Part shown: positions 44,703 through 53,474 of the stretch, piece after piece
How the letters are laid out: the number at the start of each line of letters is the position of its first letter
Position numbering within the stretch: position 1 is the stretch's first letter
Source: UBA1672 sp046542355
GTDB lineage: Bacteria > Pseudomonadota > Alphaproteobacteria > Micavibrionales > Micavibrionaceae
DNA: 64,000 nt
Assembly (NCBI GenBank): GCA_046542355.1
Contig: JBKHBN010000001.1
Coordinates: 62,001-126,000 of the forward strand
Direction: 5' to 3'
Position numbers and translations under genes: made by a program
The notes under the pieces: generated by a model
The model's input: the letters and a program-made list of their open reading frames with translations, nothing else
What the model was told of the DNA's origin: nothing
Database searches by the model: none

Positions 44703-44791
44703 TTTTTTTCCTTTTCTTTTTATCAAAAACATATTAGAAACTGTGTCTCTAGCAGGTATTTACAAAATTCTTTTGCTGGAGCACAGTTTTC

Positions 44792-45964
44792 ATGTCCGAT
44801 TTTTCTAGTATAAAACCCCCACCCAACGCAAGCGCTGTTATTGTTCTATCTGATGGATCCATATACTGGGGAAGAGGTATAGGCGCACAAAAAGAAACAG
44901 TCGGGGAAATCTGTTTCAACACGTCCATGACCGGATATCAGGAGATCATGACCGACCCCAGCTATGCCGGACAGATCATAACCTTCACCTTTCCTCACAT
45001 TGGAAACGTGGGCACAAACAGCGAAGATATCGAAACCTCCACCCCCGCTGCGCGCGGCCTCATTATACGCGAGGATATAACAAACCCTTCCAACTGGCGC
45101 GCAAACAAACATTTTGACAAATGGCTCGAAAAGCAAAATCTGGTGGGTGTGTGTGGTATAGACACACGCGCCCTGACACGCCGCATCCGCGATAAGGGAG
45201 CGCCCAAAGGCGTTATCGCCCACAACAAAGAAGGAAAATTCAACCTTCAAAAACTGCATAAAATGGCGCAAAAATGGCCCGGCCTTGAAGGGCTGGATCT
45301 GGCAAAAGAAGTCAGCTGCACCCAAAGTTACAAATGGAATGAAACCACATGGGATATAGATAAAGGCTACGGCAAACAAAAAGAACCAAAACACAAGGTT
45401 GTGGCCGTTGATTACGGCGCAAAAAGAAACATTCTGCGCTGCCTTGCCGCCGCAGGCTGTGATATCACCGTCGTGCCCGCAACCGCAACTGCGCAAGATA
45501 TCATGGCGCACAAGCCAGATGGTGTATTCCTCTCCAATGGCCCGGGAGACCCCGCCGCCACCGGAACATATGCCGTACCTGTCGTGCGCGAGCTGATTGA
45601 AAAGGATCTTCCGATATTTGGTATCTGTCTGGGGCACCAGATCCTTGGGCTGGCTTTAGGAGCCAAGACCCGCAAAATGCATCTGGGTCACCGCGGCGCC
45701 AACCATCCAGTCAAAGACCTGAAAACAGGAAGAGTTGAAATCACATCCCAGAATCATGGTTTTGAAGTGGTTACAGACACGCTGCCAGATAACGCAGAAC
45801 AATCTCACATCAGCCTGTTTGACAACTCAAACGAAGGAATTTCGATCAAAGATAAACCTGTCTTCTCGGTACAATACCACCCCGAAGCCTCACCAGGGCC
45901 ACAAGACAGCCATTACCTCTTCGAGCGCTTTGTGGACAATATTATGAGGAACAAAAGCACATGA
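44792..45964 (+). CDS. carA: Carbamoyl-phosphate synthase small (glutamine amidotransferase) subunit
   Basis: Supplies ammonia from glutamine to CarB for carbamoyl phosphate, used in pyrimidine and arginine synthesis. The 390-residue protein has the N-terminal CarA domain (SDGSIYWGRGIG, FNTSMTGYQEIMTDPSYAGQ, GVCGIDTRALTRRIRDKG) and a class I GATase domain (LSNGPGDPAA, FGICLGHQILGLALG with the nucleophile Cys, GHRGANHPV, QYHPEASPGPQD with the His-Glu pair). GGAG lies upstream of the ATG. Its stop overlaps the next gene by 4 bases (ATGA), an inserted GxxExxY gene before carB. Confidence 0.97.
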   Translation: MSDFSSIKPPPNASAVIVLSDGSIYWGRGIGAQKETVGEICFNTSMTGYQEIMTDPSYAGQIITFTFPHIGNVGTNSEDIETSTPAARGLIIREDITNPSNWRANKHFDKWLEKQNLVGVCGIDTRALTRRIRDKGAPKGVIAHNKEGKFNLQKLHKMAQKWPGLEGLDLAKEVSCTQSYKWNETTWDIDKGYGKQKEPKHKVVAVDYGAKRNILRCLAAAGCDITVVPATATAQDIMAHKPDGVFLSNGPGDPAATGTYAVPVVRELIEKDLPIFGICLGHQILGLALGAKTRKMHLGHRGANHPVKDLKTGRVEITSQNHGFEVVTDTLPDNAEQSHISLFDNSNEGISIKDKPVFSVQYHPEASPGPQDSHYLFERFVDNIMRNKST

Positions 45965-46371
45965 ATAACATCCTAACCACAGAGCGCACAGAGTTCACAG
46001 AGAATTTAAATACTCTGTCCGGACAAATTGTCGATAGTGGCATATACATCCATCGACAATTAGGACCAGGATTGCTGAAAAGTGCCTATCAAAAAGCTCT
46101 GACCTATATTTTCACAAAACGAAAAATTCCTTTTGAAAAAGAAAAAAGTATTCCTGTTACTATTGATGGCGTTGTTATCGATGATGCTTACCGGGCAGAT
46201 TTTGTTGTTGCCAATCAAATCATTCTTGAAACAAAAAGCGTTAGAGCGTTGCAACCAATAGACGAGGCACAGCTTTTAACATATATGAAACTCGGCAGAT
46301 TTCCGTTGGGGTTATTGATGAATTTTAATGTAAGACTGTTAAAAGACGGTATTAAACGGATGAGGTTATAG
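45961..46371 (+). CDS. GxxExxY-family protein wedged between carA and carB
   Basis: A 136-residue protein of the GxxExxY family (PD-(D/E)xK-like nuclease fold; function unknown). It keeps the likely core residues: Asp80, Glu90 and Lys92 (RADFVVANQIILETK), and QLLTYMKLG. The name motif reads GLLKSAY at 37-43, so the Glu is replaced by Lys40, unusual for the family. Residues 6-14 (TTERTEFTE) are encoded by an ACCACAGAG-type repeat whose relatives, direct and inverted, follow the gene. It overlaps the carA stop by 4 bases and has no own ribosome site visible, so it is read in the carA transcript. It looks like an inserted cassette in a normally contiguous carA-carB pair. Confidence 0.88.
   Translation: MNNILTTERTEFTENLNTLSGQIVDSGIYIHRQLGPGLLKSAYQKALTYIFTKRKIPFEKEKSIPVTIDGVVIDDAYRADFVVANQIILETKSVRALQPIDEAQLLTYMKLGRFPLGLLMNFNVRLLKDGIKRMRL
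45976..46002. repeat. ACCACAGAG-type repeat inside the 5' end of the GxxExxY gene
   Basis: Three 9-base units (ACCACAGAG, CGCACAGAG, TTCACAGAG) in a row, in frame with the gene. A partial inverted match lies at 46479-46517. Confidence 0.8.
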
Positions 46372-46382
46372 ATATTTTCTTA

Positions 46383-46409
46383 ACCTCAGAGAACGCAAAG
46401 ATCACAGAG
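46383..46409. repeat. Direct related copy after the GxxExxY gene
   Basis: ACCTCAGAG, AACGCAAAG and ATCACAGAG: the same three-unit, 27-base layout as 45976-46002 in the same orientation, 12 bases after the stop, with substitutions. Confidence 0.7.
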
Positions 46410-46478
46410 AAAAAGTAAAAAATAAATAATAAAAGAATTCTATAAAAATAGTAACGTTAAACAGTTTACTTAAACAAA

Positions 46479-46546
46479 CTCCGTGAAACCTCCGTGTCCT
46501 CTGCGCACTCTGTGGTGAATAAAAAATAATCTCTGTGGTGAATAAA
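46479..46546. repeat. Inverted copy and 16-bp direct repeats before carB
   Basis: 46479-46517 is the inverted form: CTCTGCGCACTCTGTGGT is the near reverse complement of the first two units at 45976. CTCTGTGGTGAATAAA then occurs twice, at 46508-46523 and 46531-46546. The last copy ends 26 bases before the carB ATG. Confidence 0.8.
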
Positions 46547-46572
46547 TAAAAGTAAATAAAAAGGACATAACC

Positions 46573-49500
46573 ATGCCTAAAAGAACAGACATAAAATCCA
46601 TAGCCATCATCGGCGCAGGGCCAATTATAATCGGGCAGGCCTGCGAGTTCGACTACTCCGGAACCCAAGCCTGCAAGGCTCTAAGAGAAGAAGGCTACCG
46701 CATCGTCCTGATAAACTCCAATCCGGCCACCATCATGACTGACCCCGACACAGCCGATGCCGTTTATGTCGAGCCAATAACCCCTGAAATTGTTGCCAAG
46801 ATATTAGAAAAAGAACGCCCCGACGCTCTGCTCCCGACAATGGGAGGACAAACCGCCCTCAACACAGCTTTGGCGCTGGATCAAGACGGTACGCTCAACC
46901 GCCTTGGTATCGAGCTGATCGGCGCGCGCGCAGACGTTATCGACAAAGCCGAAGACCGCGAGAAGTTCAAAGCCTGTATGAATGGACTAGGGCTGGAATC
47001 CGCACGCTCTCAAACCGTACACACCATTCAAGAGGCTAAAGACACGCTTGATTTCATTGGCTTGCCCGCTATCATTCGCCCCTCTTTCACACTGGGCGGA
47101 ACAGGCGGCGGCATTGCCTACAACCGTGAAGACTACGAAAAAATCGTCAAGGACGGTCTGGACGCTTCTCCAACCACCGAAGTCCTGATCGAAGAATCGC
47201 TTCTGGGGTGGAAAGAATTTGAAATGGAAGTGGTGCGAGATAAAGCCGATAACTGTATTATTGTCTGTGCAATCGAAAATATCGACCCCATGGGCGTACA
47301 CACCGGAGACTCTATTACCGTAGCCCCCGCCCTAACCTTAACAGATAAAGAATACCAGATCATGCGCAATGCTTCTCTTGCAATATTGCGCGGAATCGGC
47401 GTTGAAACAGGCGGCTCCAACGTACAATTTGCCATCCACCCCGAAACAGGACGCATGATCGTCATTGAAATGAACCCGCGCGTAAGCCGCTCTTCCGCTC
47501 TGGCTTCAAAAGCAACAGGATTCCCCATTGCCAAAATCGCAGCCAAACTTGCCGTAGGATACACACTTGACGAGTTAGGTAACGATATCACCAATGGCAA
47601 AACACCCGCCAGTTTTGAACCTAGCATTGATTACATCGTGACCAAAGTCCCGCGCTTTGCCTTCGAGAAATTCAAAGGCAGCAAATCCACCTTAACCACA
47701 GCAATGAAATCCGTCGGCGAAGCCATGTCAATCGGGCGCTCATTCGAAGAATCCCTGCAAAAAGCCATGCGTTCACTGGAAAAAGGACTAACCGGAATAA
47801 ACCCTATATACACAGGGGCAGGCATCCAAAGCGAAAATGAAGATATGCACGATGCCTTAATGGCATTAATCGCCCAACCCACCCCGCAGCGCATTCTTTA
47901 CATCGCACAAGGATTTCGCAGAGGGCTGACGATAGAAGAGATACACAGCGTTTCGAAATTTGATCCATGGTTCCTCGAGCGCATCCAAAACATTGTAAGA
48001 ACAGAAAAAGACATTCAAGAAAACGGCCTGCCCACAGATGGCTCAGGCTGGATGCGTATTAAGAAAATAGGCTTTTCCGACGCGCAGATCGCCGCACTTG
48101 TAGGAAAAAGCGAACGCGCCATCAGAAAAGCACGTCAAGAGCAAAATATTCGTCCCGTCTTCAAGCGCGTTGATAGCTGCGCCGCCGAAATCCCATCAGA
48201 TACAGCCTACATGTATTCCTGCTATGAAGGCGATGGCATAACCCCGGCAGAAAATGAAATCAACGCCAGCAACAAAAACAAAATCGTAATTCTTGGCGGT
48301 GGGCCAAACCGCATTGGTCAAGGGATCGAGTTTGATTACTGCTGTGTCCATGCCGCTTATGCCCTGAAAGAAGCCGGCTATGAAACAATCATGGTCAACT
48401 GCAACCCCGAAACAGTATCCACAGACTACGACACCTCTGACCGTCTGTATTTTGAGCCACTAACCGAAGAAGATGTCATAGAGCTCATACAAGCCGAGCA
48501 AACAAACGGCAACCTCAAAGGTGTAATTGTACAGCTTGGTGGACAAACACCGCTAAAACTGGCTAAAACCTTACAAAAGGAAGGTATTCCAATTCTTGGA
48601 ACCGACCCTGACGCTATTGATCTGGCCGAAGACCGCGAGCGATTTCAGCAATTGCTGGTTGATCTCGATCTGCGCCAACCTCCAAACGGCATCGCCCACA
48701 CAAAAGAAGAAGCGCTGAACATGGCCGAAGGGATCGGCTTTCCAATCGTGATACGCCCTTCTTATGTTCTGGGTGGCCAAGCCATGGAAATCGTCCACAA
48801 CCTTACCGAACTGGAGCGCTATATTAACACCGCGGTAAAAGTGTCCGGCGATACACCGGTATTGCTGGATTATTACCTCAAAAACGCGATTGAGCTGGAC
48901 ATTGACGCACTATGCGATGGAGAAAACGTCTATGTCTCAGGCATCATGGAACATATCGAAGAAGCAGGAATCCATTCAGGAGATTCCGCGTGCGTCATTC
49001 CACCACACTCCCTTTCCAAAAAAACAGTCAAAGCCCTTGAGGAACAAACCATCAAACTGGCAAAGGCTCTGAATGTCAAAGGCTTGATGAACGTACAATT
49101 CGCCGTAAAAAAAGAAGAAGAGAGCGGCGAAGATCTCATATACATCATCGAGGTGAACCCTCGCGCTTCTCGCACTGTGCCCTTCGTTGCCAAAGCTACC
49201 GGCGTACCTGTAGCAAAATTGGCAGCGCGCATCATGACAGGAGAATCTTTAAGCAATTTTGAGAACACTCTGAGCGGCATGAACAAAAACCATTTCGCTG
49301 TCAAAGCCCCGGTATTCCCCTTTAACCGTTTCCCAGGTGTGGACCCGCTGCTAGGGCCTGAGATGAAATCAACAGGCGAAGTCATGGGCATAGATAAAGA
49401 TCTGGCTCACGCCATTGCCAAATCACAGCTCGGCGCAGGCTTTGCCCTGCCCACAGAAGGCACTGTATTCATATCAGTCAAGGATGCTGACAAAAAAGCG

Positions 49501-49884
49501 ATCCTGCCAATTGCCCGTAAGCTGATTAAAACAGGCTTTACAATCGTGGCGACCAAAGGAACCAGCACCTACTTGAATGACAATAACGTAGAGGCCACCC
49601 CCATAAACAAAGTGATGCAAGGCCAGCCCCACGTGGTCGATGCCATTATTAACGGGGATATAGATCTTGTGATCAACACAACAGCCAAAAGCGCACAAGC
49701 TGTATCAGACTCCATGTCAATCCGCCGCATGGCGCTGATGAACAAGATCCCCTATTACACCCTGATCACAGCAGCCAACGCAGCGGTAAAAGCCATCACA
49801 TCCCTCAAAGAAAGGGAATTATCCGTCGCATCTCTACAAAGCTACTTTGACGAAAAACAAACCAGAGACGACCGGGCTGCATAA
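46573..49884 (+). CDS. carB: Carbamoyl-phosphate synthase large subunit
   Basis: ATP-dependent synthesis of carbamoyl phosphate from bicarbonate and ammonia. The 1103-residue protein shows the duplicated ATP-grasp halves (first half IIGAGPIIIGQACEFDYSG, LPTMGGQTALN, SFTLGGTGGGIAYN, EMNPRVSRSSALASKATG; second half ILGGGPNRIGQGIEFDYCC, QLGGQTPLKLA, PSYVLGGQAMEIV, EVNPRASRTVPFVAKATG), the oligomerisation domain between them, and the C-terminal MGS allosteric domain (ARKLIKTGFTIVATKGT). AAAAGG precedes the ATG. The repeat-rich gap of 201 bases and the GxxExxY gene separate it from carA. Confidence 0.97.
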   Translation: MPKRTDIKSIAIIGAGPIIIGQACEFDYSGTQACKALREEGYRIVLINSNPATIMTDPDTADAVYVEPITPEIVAKILEKERPDALLPTMGGQTALNTALALDQDGTLNRLGIELIGARADVIDKAEDREKFKACMNGLGLESARSQTVHTIQEAKDTLDFIGLPAIIRPSFTLGGTGGGIAYNREDYEKIVKDGLDASPTTEVLIEESLLGWKEFEMEVVRDKADNCIIVCAIENIDPMGVHTGDSITVAPALTLTDKEYQIMRNASLAILRGIGVETGGSNVQFAIHPETGRMIVIEMNPRVSRSSALASKATGFPIAKIAAKLAVGYTLDELGNDITNGKTPASFEPSIDYIVTKVPRFAFEKFKGSKSTLTTAMKSVGEAMSIGRSFEESLQKAMRSLEKGLTGINPIYTGAGIQSENEDMHDALMALIAQPTPQRILYIAQGFRRGLTIEEIHSVSKFDPWFLERIQNIVRTEKDIQENGLPTDGSGWMRIKKIGFSDAQIAALVGKSERAIRKARQEQNIRPVFKRVDSCAAEIPSDTAYMYSCYEGDGITPAENEINASNKNKIVILGGGPNRIGQGIEFDYCCVHAAYALKEAGYETIMVNCNPETVSTDYDTSDRLYFEPLTEEDVIELIQAEQTNGNLKGVIVQLGGQTPLKLAKTLQKEGIPILGTDPDAIDLAEDRERFQQLLVDLDLRQPPNGIAHTKEEALNMAEGIGFPIVIRPSYVLGGQAMEIVHNLTELERYINTAVKVSGDTPVLLDYYLKNAIELDIDALCDGENVYVSGIMEHIEEAGIHSGDSACVIPPHSLSKKTVKALEEQTIKLAKALNVKGLMNVQFAVKKEEESGEDLIYIIEVNPRASRTVPFVAKATGVPVAKLAARIMTGESLSNFENTLSGMNKNHFAVKAPVFPFNRFPGVDPLLGPEMKSTGEVMGIDKDLAHAIAKSQLGAGFALPTEGTVFISVKDADKKAILPIARKLIKTGFTIVATKGTSTYLNDNNVEATPINKVMQGQPHVVDAIINGDIDLVINTTAKSAQAVSDSMSIRRMALMNKIPYYTLITAANAAVKAITSLKERELSVASLQSYFDEKQTRDDRAA

Positions 49885-49982
49885 AAACCGTCTTTACCGG
49901 CGTACAAGAAAAGCGCCACAGAAAGACTTGACGCCCTCCTCTGATTGCAGTAGCGTTGGGTAATAACGGACGGTAATCATGC

Positions 49983-50011
49983 CCCGCCTTGCAACAGGCG
50001 GGTCTTCTTTT
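49983..50011 (+). terminator. Terminator between carB and greA
   Basis: CCCGCCT and AGGCGGG form a perfect 7-bp stem around TGCAAC, followed by TCTTCTTTT. It is 99 bases after the carB stop and 84 bases before the greA start, so it ends the car transcript or attenuates read-through into greA. Confidence 0.75.
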
Positions 50012-50094
50012 GCAGAGTAATGGTACTGGGTAAAAGTACTGGTTTTCTTATTTTAAAACAAAACAATAAAACAAAAATAGTAGAGATAAAGACA

Positions 50095-50568
50095 ATGGAT
50101 AAGGTACCTGTTACAAAAGCTGGCTATGAGATGCTGACAAAAGAACTCAAGCAACTCAAAACAGTTGATCGTCCAAACGTAATTCAAGCCATCGCGGAAG
50201 CACGTGAACATGGCGACCTCTCGGAAAACGCCGAATACCATGCCGCGCGCGAACAACAAAGCTTTATCGAAGGCCGTATTCAAGAACTGGAATCTGTAAC
50301 AGGCCGCGCTCAGGTCATTGACCCCACAACCCTAAGCGGCAACACCGTACGCTTCGGCGCAACTGTCAAAATTGTTGATGAAGATACCGATGAAGAGGAA
50401 ACCTACCAGATTGTCGGCGATTACGAATCAGACACCGAAAAAGGAAGGCTCTCCATCAGCGCGCCCGTTGCGCGTGCCCTTATCGGCAAAAACGAAGGCG
50501 ATAGCGTAACTGTACGCACTCCCAAAGGCTCACGCGACTACGAGATCCTTGAAGTTAAATACATCTAA
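50095..50568 (+). CDS. greA: Transcription elongation factor GreA
   Basis: Binds the RNA polymerase secondary channel and stimulates cleavage of backtracked transcripts. The 157-residue protein has the N-terminal coiled coil (TKAGYEMLTKELKQLK, HGDLSENAEYHAAREQQSF with the acidic tip) and the C-terminal FKBP-like domain (GATVKIVDEDTDEEETYQIV, ISAPVARALIGKNEGDSV, DYEILEVKYI). The frame runs back to 50020, but ATG 50095 (MDKVPVTKAGYEML) matches family starts. It follows carB, the usual order, with a terminator between them. Confidence 0.96.
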   Translation: MDKVPVTKAGYEMLTKELKQLKTVDRPNVIQAIAEAREHGDLSENAEYHAAREQQSFIEGRIQELESVTGRAQVIDPTTLSGNTVRFGATVKIVDEDTDEEETYQIVGDYESDTEKGRLSISAPVARALIGKNEGDSVTVRTPKGSRDYEILEVKYI

Positions 50569-50573
50569 AACAC

Positions 50574-50837
50574 CTAAACAAGCATGTTCAAACGCCCAGT
50601 ATCAGAAGACAGCGTAATTTCCGGCTCACGTGCAAGCGTCGCCTTCGTATCTTGAGCAAGATCCATCACACGCCCTAAATCAGCGGCCTCAGGTGAGATT
50701 AAAACCTCATCTGTACCACCAGAAGATTTGACCTGACCTACACGAGAGCGCTCCTGCTCTTGTCCAGGCTCAGCGCCTTTTACACCGGCCAAAGCCGCGC
50801 CTATCTGTCCTGCCGACGAGCTAATTGAATCAACCAT
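50574..50837 (-). CDS. Small hypothetical protein (87 aa)
   Basis: Not recognised. A soluble, Ser/Gly/Ala/Glu-rich protein with a helical C-terminal half (DEVLISPEAADLGRVMDLAQ). The DEVLISPEA segment loosely recalls the DxVxLS element of FlgM-type anti-sigma proteins, but the match is too short to call. Support as a gene: AGAGGA at 8 bases before the ATG. It is convergent with greA (5 bases between stop codons) and divergent from sodB. Confidence 0.55.
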   Translation of the reverse strand: MVDSISSSAGQIGAALAGVKGAEPGQEQERSRVGQVKSSGGTDEVLISPEAADLGRVMDLAQDTKATLAREPEITLSSDTGRLNMLV

Positions 50838-51147
50838 TATAAAAATCCTCTACTTTTCAGTTTGTAATTAATCCTTAACAAAACCGTAAAGTCCCTGCAA
50901 TAATTTTACACACCTCAAGGCATTGGAAAAACCTAACCCAACACAACCATACTACAGCACAAACATTAAAAAGCAATTACGATCACGCAAAAAGAAAACG
51001 CAGACATACAACCATATACAACACGCAAGTCCCACAACCTAAAACACCGTTTCATATTGTTTTTTTTAATTTTTTTGTTACCAAAAGCCCAAAACAATCG
51101 AAAGTAAGGGTGAAAATGCACCAAAAAAAGAAAAAGGAGAAGAAACA
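50838..51147. other. Intergenic region upstream of sodB (310 bases)
   Basis: An AT-rich divergent control region with a run of T interrupted by AA (about 51059-51078). I see no gene, no strong hairpin and no convincing promoter pair in it. Confidence 0.5.
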
Positions 51148-51753
51148 ATGTCGCTTACACTGCCCGAACTCCCATATGCATACGATGCGCTAGATCCTTA
51201 TATGTCTGCTGAAACACTGGAATATCACCACGACAAACATCATAATGCCTACGTAACAACAGGAAACAAACTCCTTGAGGATCTGCCAAATCTGGGCACA
51301 ATACTCGAAGACATCGTGGCCAACGCGCATAAGGAAAAACACCAGACACTGTTTAACAATGTTGGGCAGCACTGGAATCATTTGCACTTCTGGAACTGGA
51401 TGAAACCCGAAGGCGGCGGTACTCTTCCGGGAAATCTGGAAAAAGCCATTAATGATAGCTTTGAGTCTTTCGATGCCTTTCGTGACGAATTCATAGCCGC
51501 CGGCACAGGACAATTTGGTTCAGGGTGGTGCTGGCTCGTGCTTGACCAAAATGGAAAGCTGGTCGTTACAAAAACCCCGAATGCGGAAAACCCGATCATT
51601 CACGGTCAAAAAGCATTGCTAGGCTGTGACGTCTGGGAGCACAGCTATTACATTGACTACCGCAATGCCCGCAAAAAATACCTCGAAGCCTTTATCGACA
51701 ATCTTGTAAACTGGGAATACGTCACTGAGCTATATGAAAAAGCTGCCAGCTAG
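51148..51753 (+). CDS. sodB: Superoxide dismutase, Fe type
   Basis: Converts superoxide to hydrogen peroxide and oxygen; cytoplasmic. The 201-residue protein has metal ligands His27 (EYHHDKHH), His78 (QHWNHLHFWNW), Asp161 and His165 (DVWEHSYYIDYRN). Gln74 before the second ligand and the GTGQFGSGWCWLV segment are Fe-type features, so iron is the likely metal, although cambialistic enzymes exist. AAGGAG lies before the ATG. It stands alone, followed by a palindromic hairpin. Confidence 0.96.
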   Translation: MSLTLPELPYAYDALDPYMSAETLEYHHDKHHNAYVTTGNKLLEDLPNLGTILEDIVANAHKEKHQTLFNNVGQHWNHLHFWNWMKPEGGGTLPGNLEKAINDSFESFDAFRDEFIAAGTGQFGSGWCWLVLDQNGKLVVTKTPNAENPIIHGQKALLGCDVWEHSYYIDYRNARKKYLEAFIDNLVNWEYVTELYEKAAS

Positions 51754-51790
51754 AAATGATAAGAAAAATACTAGGTAGCGTACTCATAAC

Positions 51791-51818
51791 GAAAGGAGCT
51801 GAATATTCAGCTCCTTTC
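51791..51818. terminator. 28-bp palindrome after sodB
   Basis: GAAAGGAGCTGA and TCAGCTCCTTTC form a perfect 12-bp stem around ATAT. There is no T-run, so it would act as a bidirectional hairpin or a 3'-end stabiliser between sodB and the convergent Mth938-like gene. Confidence 0.65.
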
Positions 51819-52013
51819 ACTCCCCCCATAAAATAAAACCCCACACAATTTTATTATAAAACCATCCTACATAACCCGGAAGGATAGCATTCCCCACACA
51901 CTTCATTTGTCATATTAGACAAAGACACCATACTACAATTTACAGAAAAAATGCAAGAAACTTTTCACTGTTAAAGAAATTTAAAGAAAACTGCAATAAA
52001 AAAGCACAATAGT

Positions 52014-52397
52014 CTATAAATAAGGTATCAGAAGACAGGAAACCCGCCGCCCCTCAGCCATAAGAACATTAAATGTCCGACATGCTGCGCCCGTATTCAT
52101 ACTATCGACTGCAACTCCCATAGTACAAAACGCATCCCTGAGATGATCCGGAAGCAAAGCACTTTTACTCCCCGTTCCAAACAACACCACATCAAGGCTC
52201 CCGGCACGCTCTTCGATAAGATGTAAATGCGCAGGCTTTATATCTCCCAGAGCACACCCGCTTATGTTCCAACACAAAACTTCATCTGCATCTACATAAA
52301 CAGGATGGTCATACACAACATTGCTAATCTTGAAAACACCAGATTTATAGGTTTGTATAACCTGCTGATTACGACGTATCAAAGGGGTTATATCCAT
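52014..52397 (-). CDS. Mth938-like (DUF498) domain-containing protein
   Basis: A 127-residue soluble alpha/beta protein of the Mth938/NDUFAF3-like family. Motifs: LDVVLFGTGSKSALLPDHL and VDSMNTGAACRTFNVLMAEGRRV. In mitochondria the relative NDUFAF3 helps complex I assembly; the bacterial role is not established. It lies 27 bases behind secF on the same strand, a frequent alphaproteobacterial order. Confidence 0.88.
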   Translation of the reverse strand: MDITPLIRRNQQVIQTYKSGVFKISNVVYDHPVYVDADEVLCWNISGCALGDIKPAHLHLIEERAGSLDVVLFGTGSKSALLPDHLRDAFCTMGVAVDSMNTGAACRTFNVLMAEGRRVSCLLIPYL

Positions 52398-52424
52398 ATC
52401 ACAAATCCGGCCAAAAAAAATATA

Positions 52425-53396
52425 TCAGCTTACAGCTTGCTCTTCACGCACAGCCGTACTGCGCTTGACATTGAGCATCAACAACACAGGAGATGCCACA
52501 AAAATAGAGGAATATGTCCCAACACCGACACCAAAGATCAAAGCCTCAACAAACCCGCGAATAACCTCACCGCCAGAAACATACAGCGCAATGAGAGCCA
52601 GCAAAGTCGTAACAGATGTCATCAACGTCCTTGATAAAGTCTGGTTAATCGACAAATTAAAAACCTCGGATAATGGCTTTTTCTTATATTTACGCAAATC
52701 CTCGCGTATACGATCAAACACGACAACCGTATCGTTAATCGAGTACCCTGCAATCATCAAGATCGCCGCCACAGTAGAAAGATTAAACTCCATCTGCGTT
52801 AAGGCAAAAAGCCCCATCGTTGCAATAGAATCATGGGCAAGCGCTATAATGGCCGCAATCCCGAACTGCCACTCAAAGCGAAACCAGATATAAACCATAA
52901 TCCCAAGCAAAGAAAACAAGACAGCATAAAGACCCTTTAGCTGCAATTCCCCTCCAACTTGAGGGCCAACAAACTCGACCCGGCGGTAATCAACCTCCTG
53001 CCCCTCAAAGATATCATCAATCTCCTCTTGTATTCCTCCTATCACGAAACTGTTATAATCCTTAAACATCTCGCTGGATTGCCACCCTTCCGGGGCCTTT
53101 TGCTCAGGCATACGAATAAGCAAATCACGCTCATCTCCAAATTCCTGAATAGAGACAGACCCAAAATCAAGGTCATTAAGCCTAGAGCGCATCTCTTCAA
53201 GGTCAGGAACAACAGGCGTGCGAATCTCAATAGCCGTACCTCCGGTAAAATCAATCCCCATATTCAAGCCTCTTTGCACCAACACAAAAATAGAAGCCGC
53301 AATAATAAGGGAAGACAAAGCAAACGCGAACCAGCGCATGCCAATAAAATTGATATCACACCCCTCGGGAATAAATCGAATACCACGCATCATCAT
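52425..53396 (-). CDS. secF: Protein translocase subunit SecF
   Basis: Inner-membrane partner of SecD that uses the proton gradient to aid late steps of Sec export. The 323-residue protein has the first membrane helix (WFAFALSSLIIAASIFVLV) followed by GLNMGIDFTGGTAIEI, a short periplasmic domain, and five more helices with the family motifs IMVYIWFRFEWQFGIAAIIAL in part, AAILMIAGYSINDTVVVFDRIRE in part and SINQTLSRTLMTS. Three Met codons in a row open the frame. It follows secD by 78 bases. Confidence 0.96.
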   Translation of the reverse strand: MMMRGIRFIPEGCDINFIGMRWFAFALSSLIIAASIFVLVQRGLNMGIDFTGGTAIEIRTPVVPDLEEMRSRLNDLDFGSVSIQEFGDERDLLIRMPEQKAPEGWQSSEMFKDYNSFVIGGIQEEIDDIFEGQEVDYRRVEFVGPQVGGELQLKGLYAVLFSLLGIMVYIWFRFEWQFGIAAIIALAHDSIATMGLFALTQMEFNLSTVAAILMIAGYSINDTVVVFDRIREDLRKYKKKPLSEVFNLSINQTLSRTLMTSVTTLLALIALYVSGGEVIRGFVEALIFGVGVGTYSSIFVASPVLLMLNVKRSTAVREEQAVS

Positions 53397-53474
53397 CTCA
53401 TCAATATCTTTCCATTTAACCTTCGCAAAAATGCGCTGCCTAACCAGAGCTGTATTTTGTCAAGCCACCCTGAT

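Noticed and set aside
45976..46546. CRISPR array in the carA-carB region
   Set aside because: The repeats are few, imperfect, mixed in orientation and partly coding, with no regular spacers or cas genes.
50966..51148. 60-codon minus-strand frame upstream of sodB
   Set aside because: It starts inside the sodB ribosome-site region, lacks a ribosome-binding site and reads as low-complexity hydrophobic sequence from AT-rich DNA; it is more likely non-coding.
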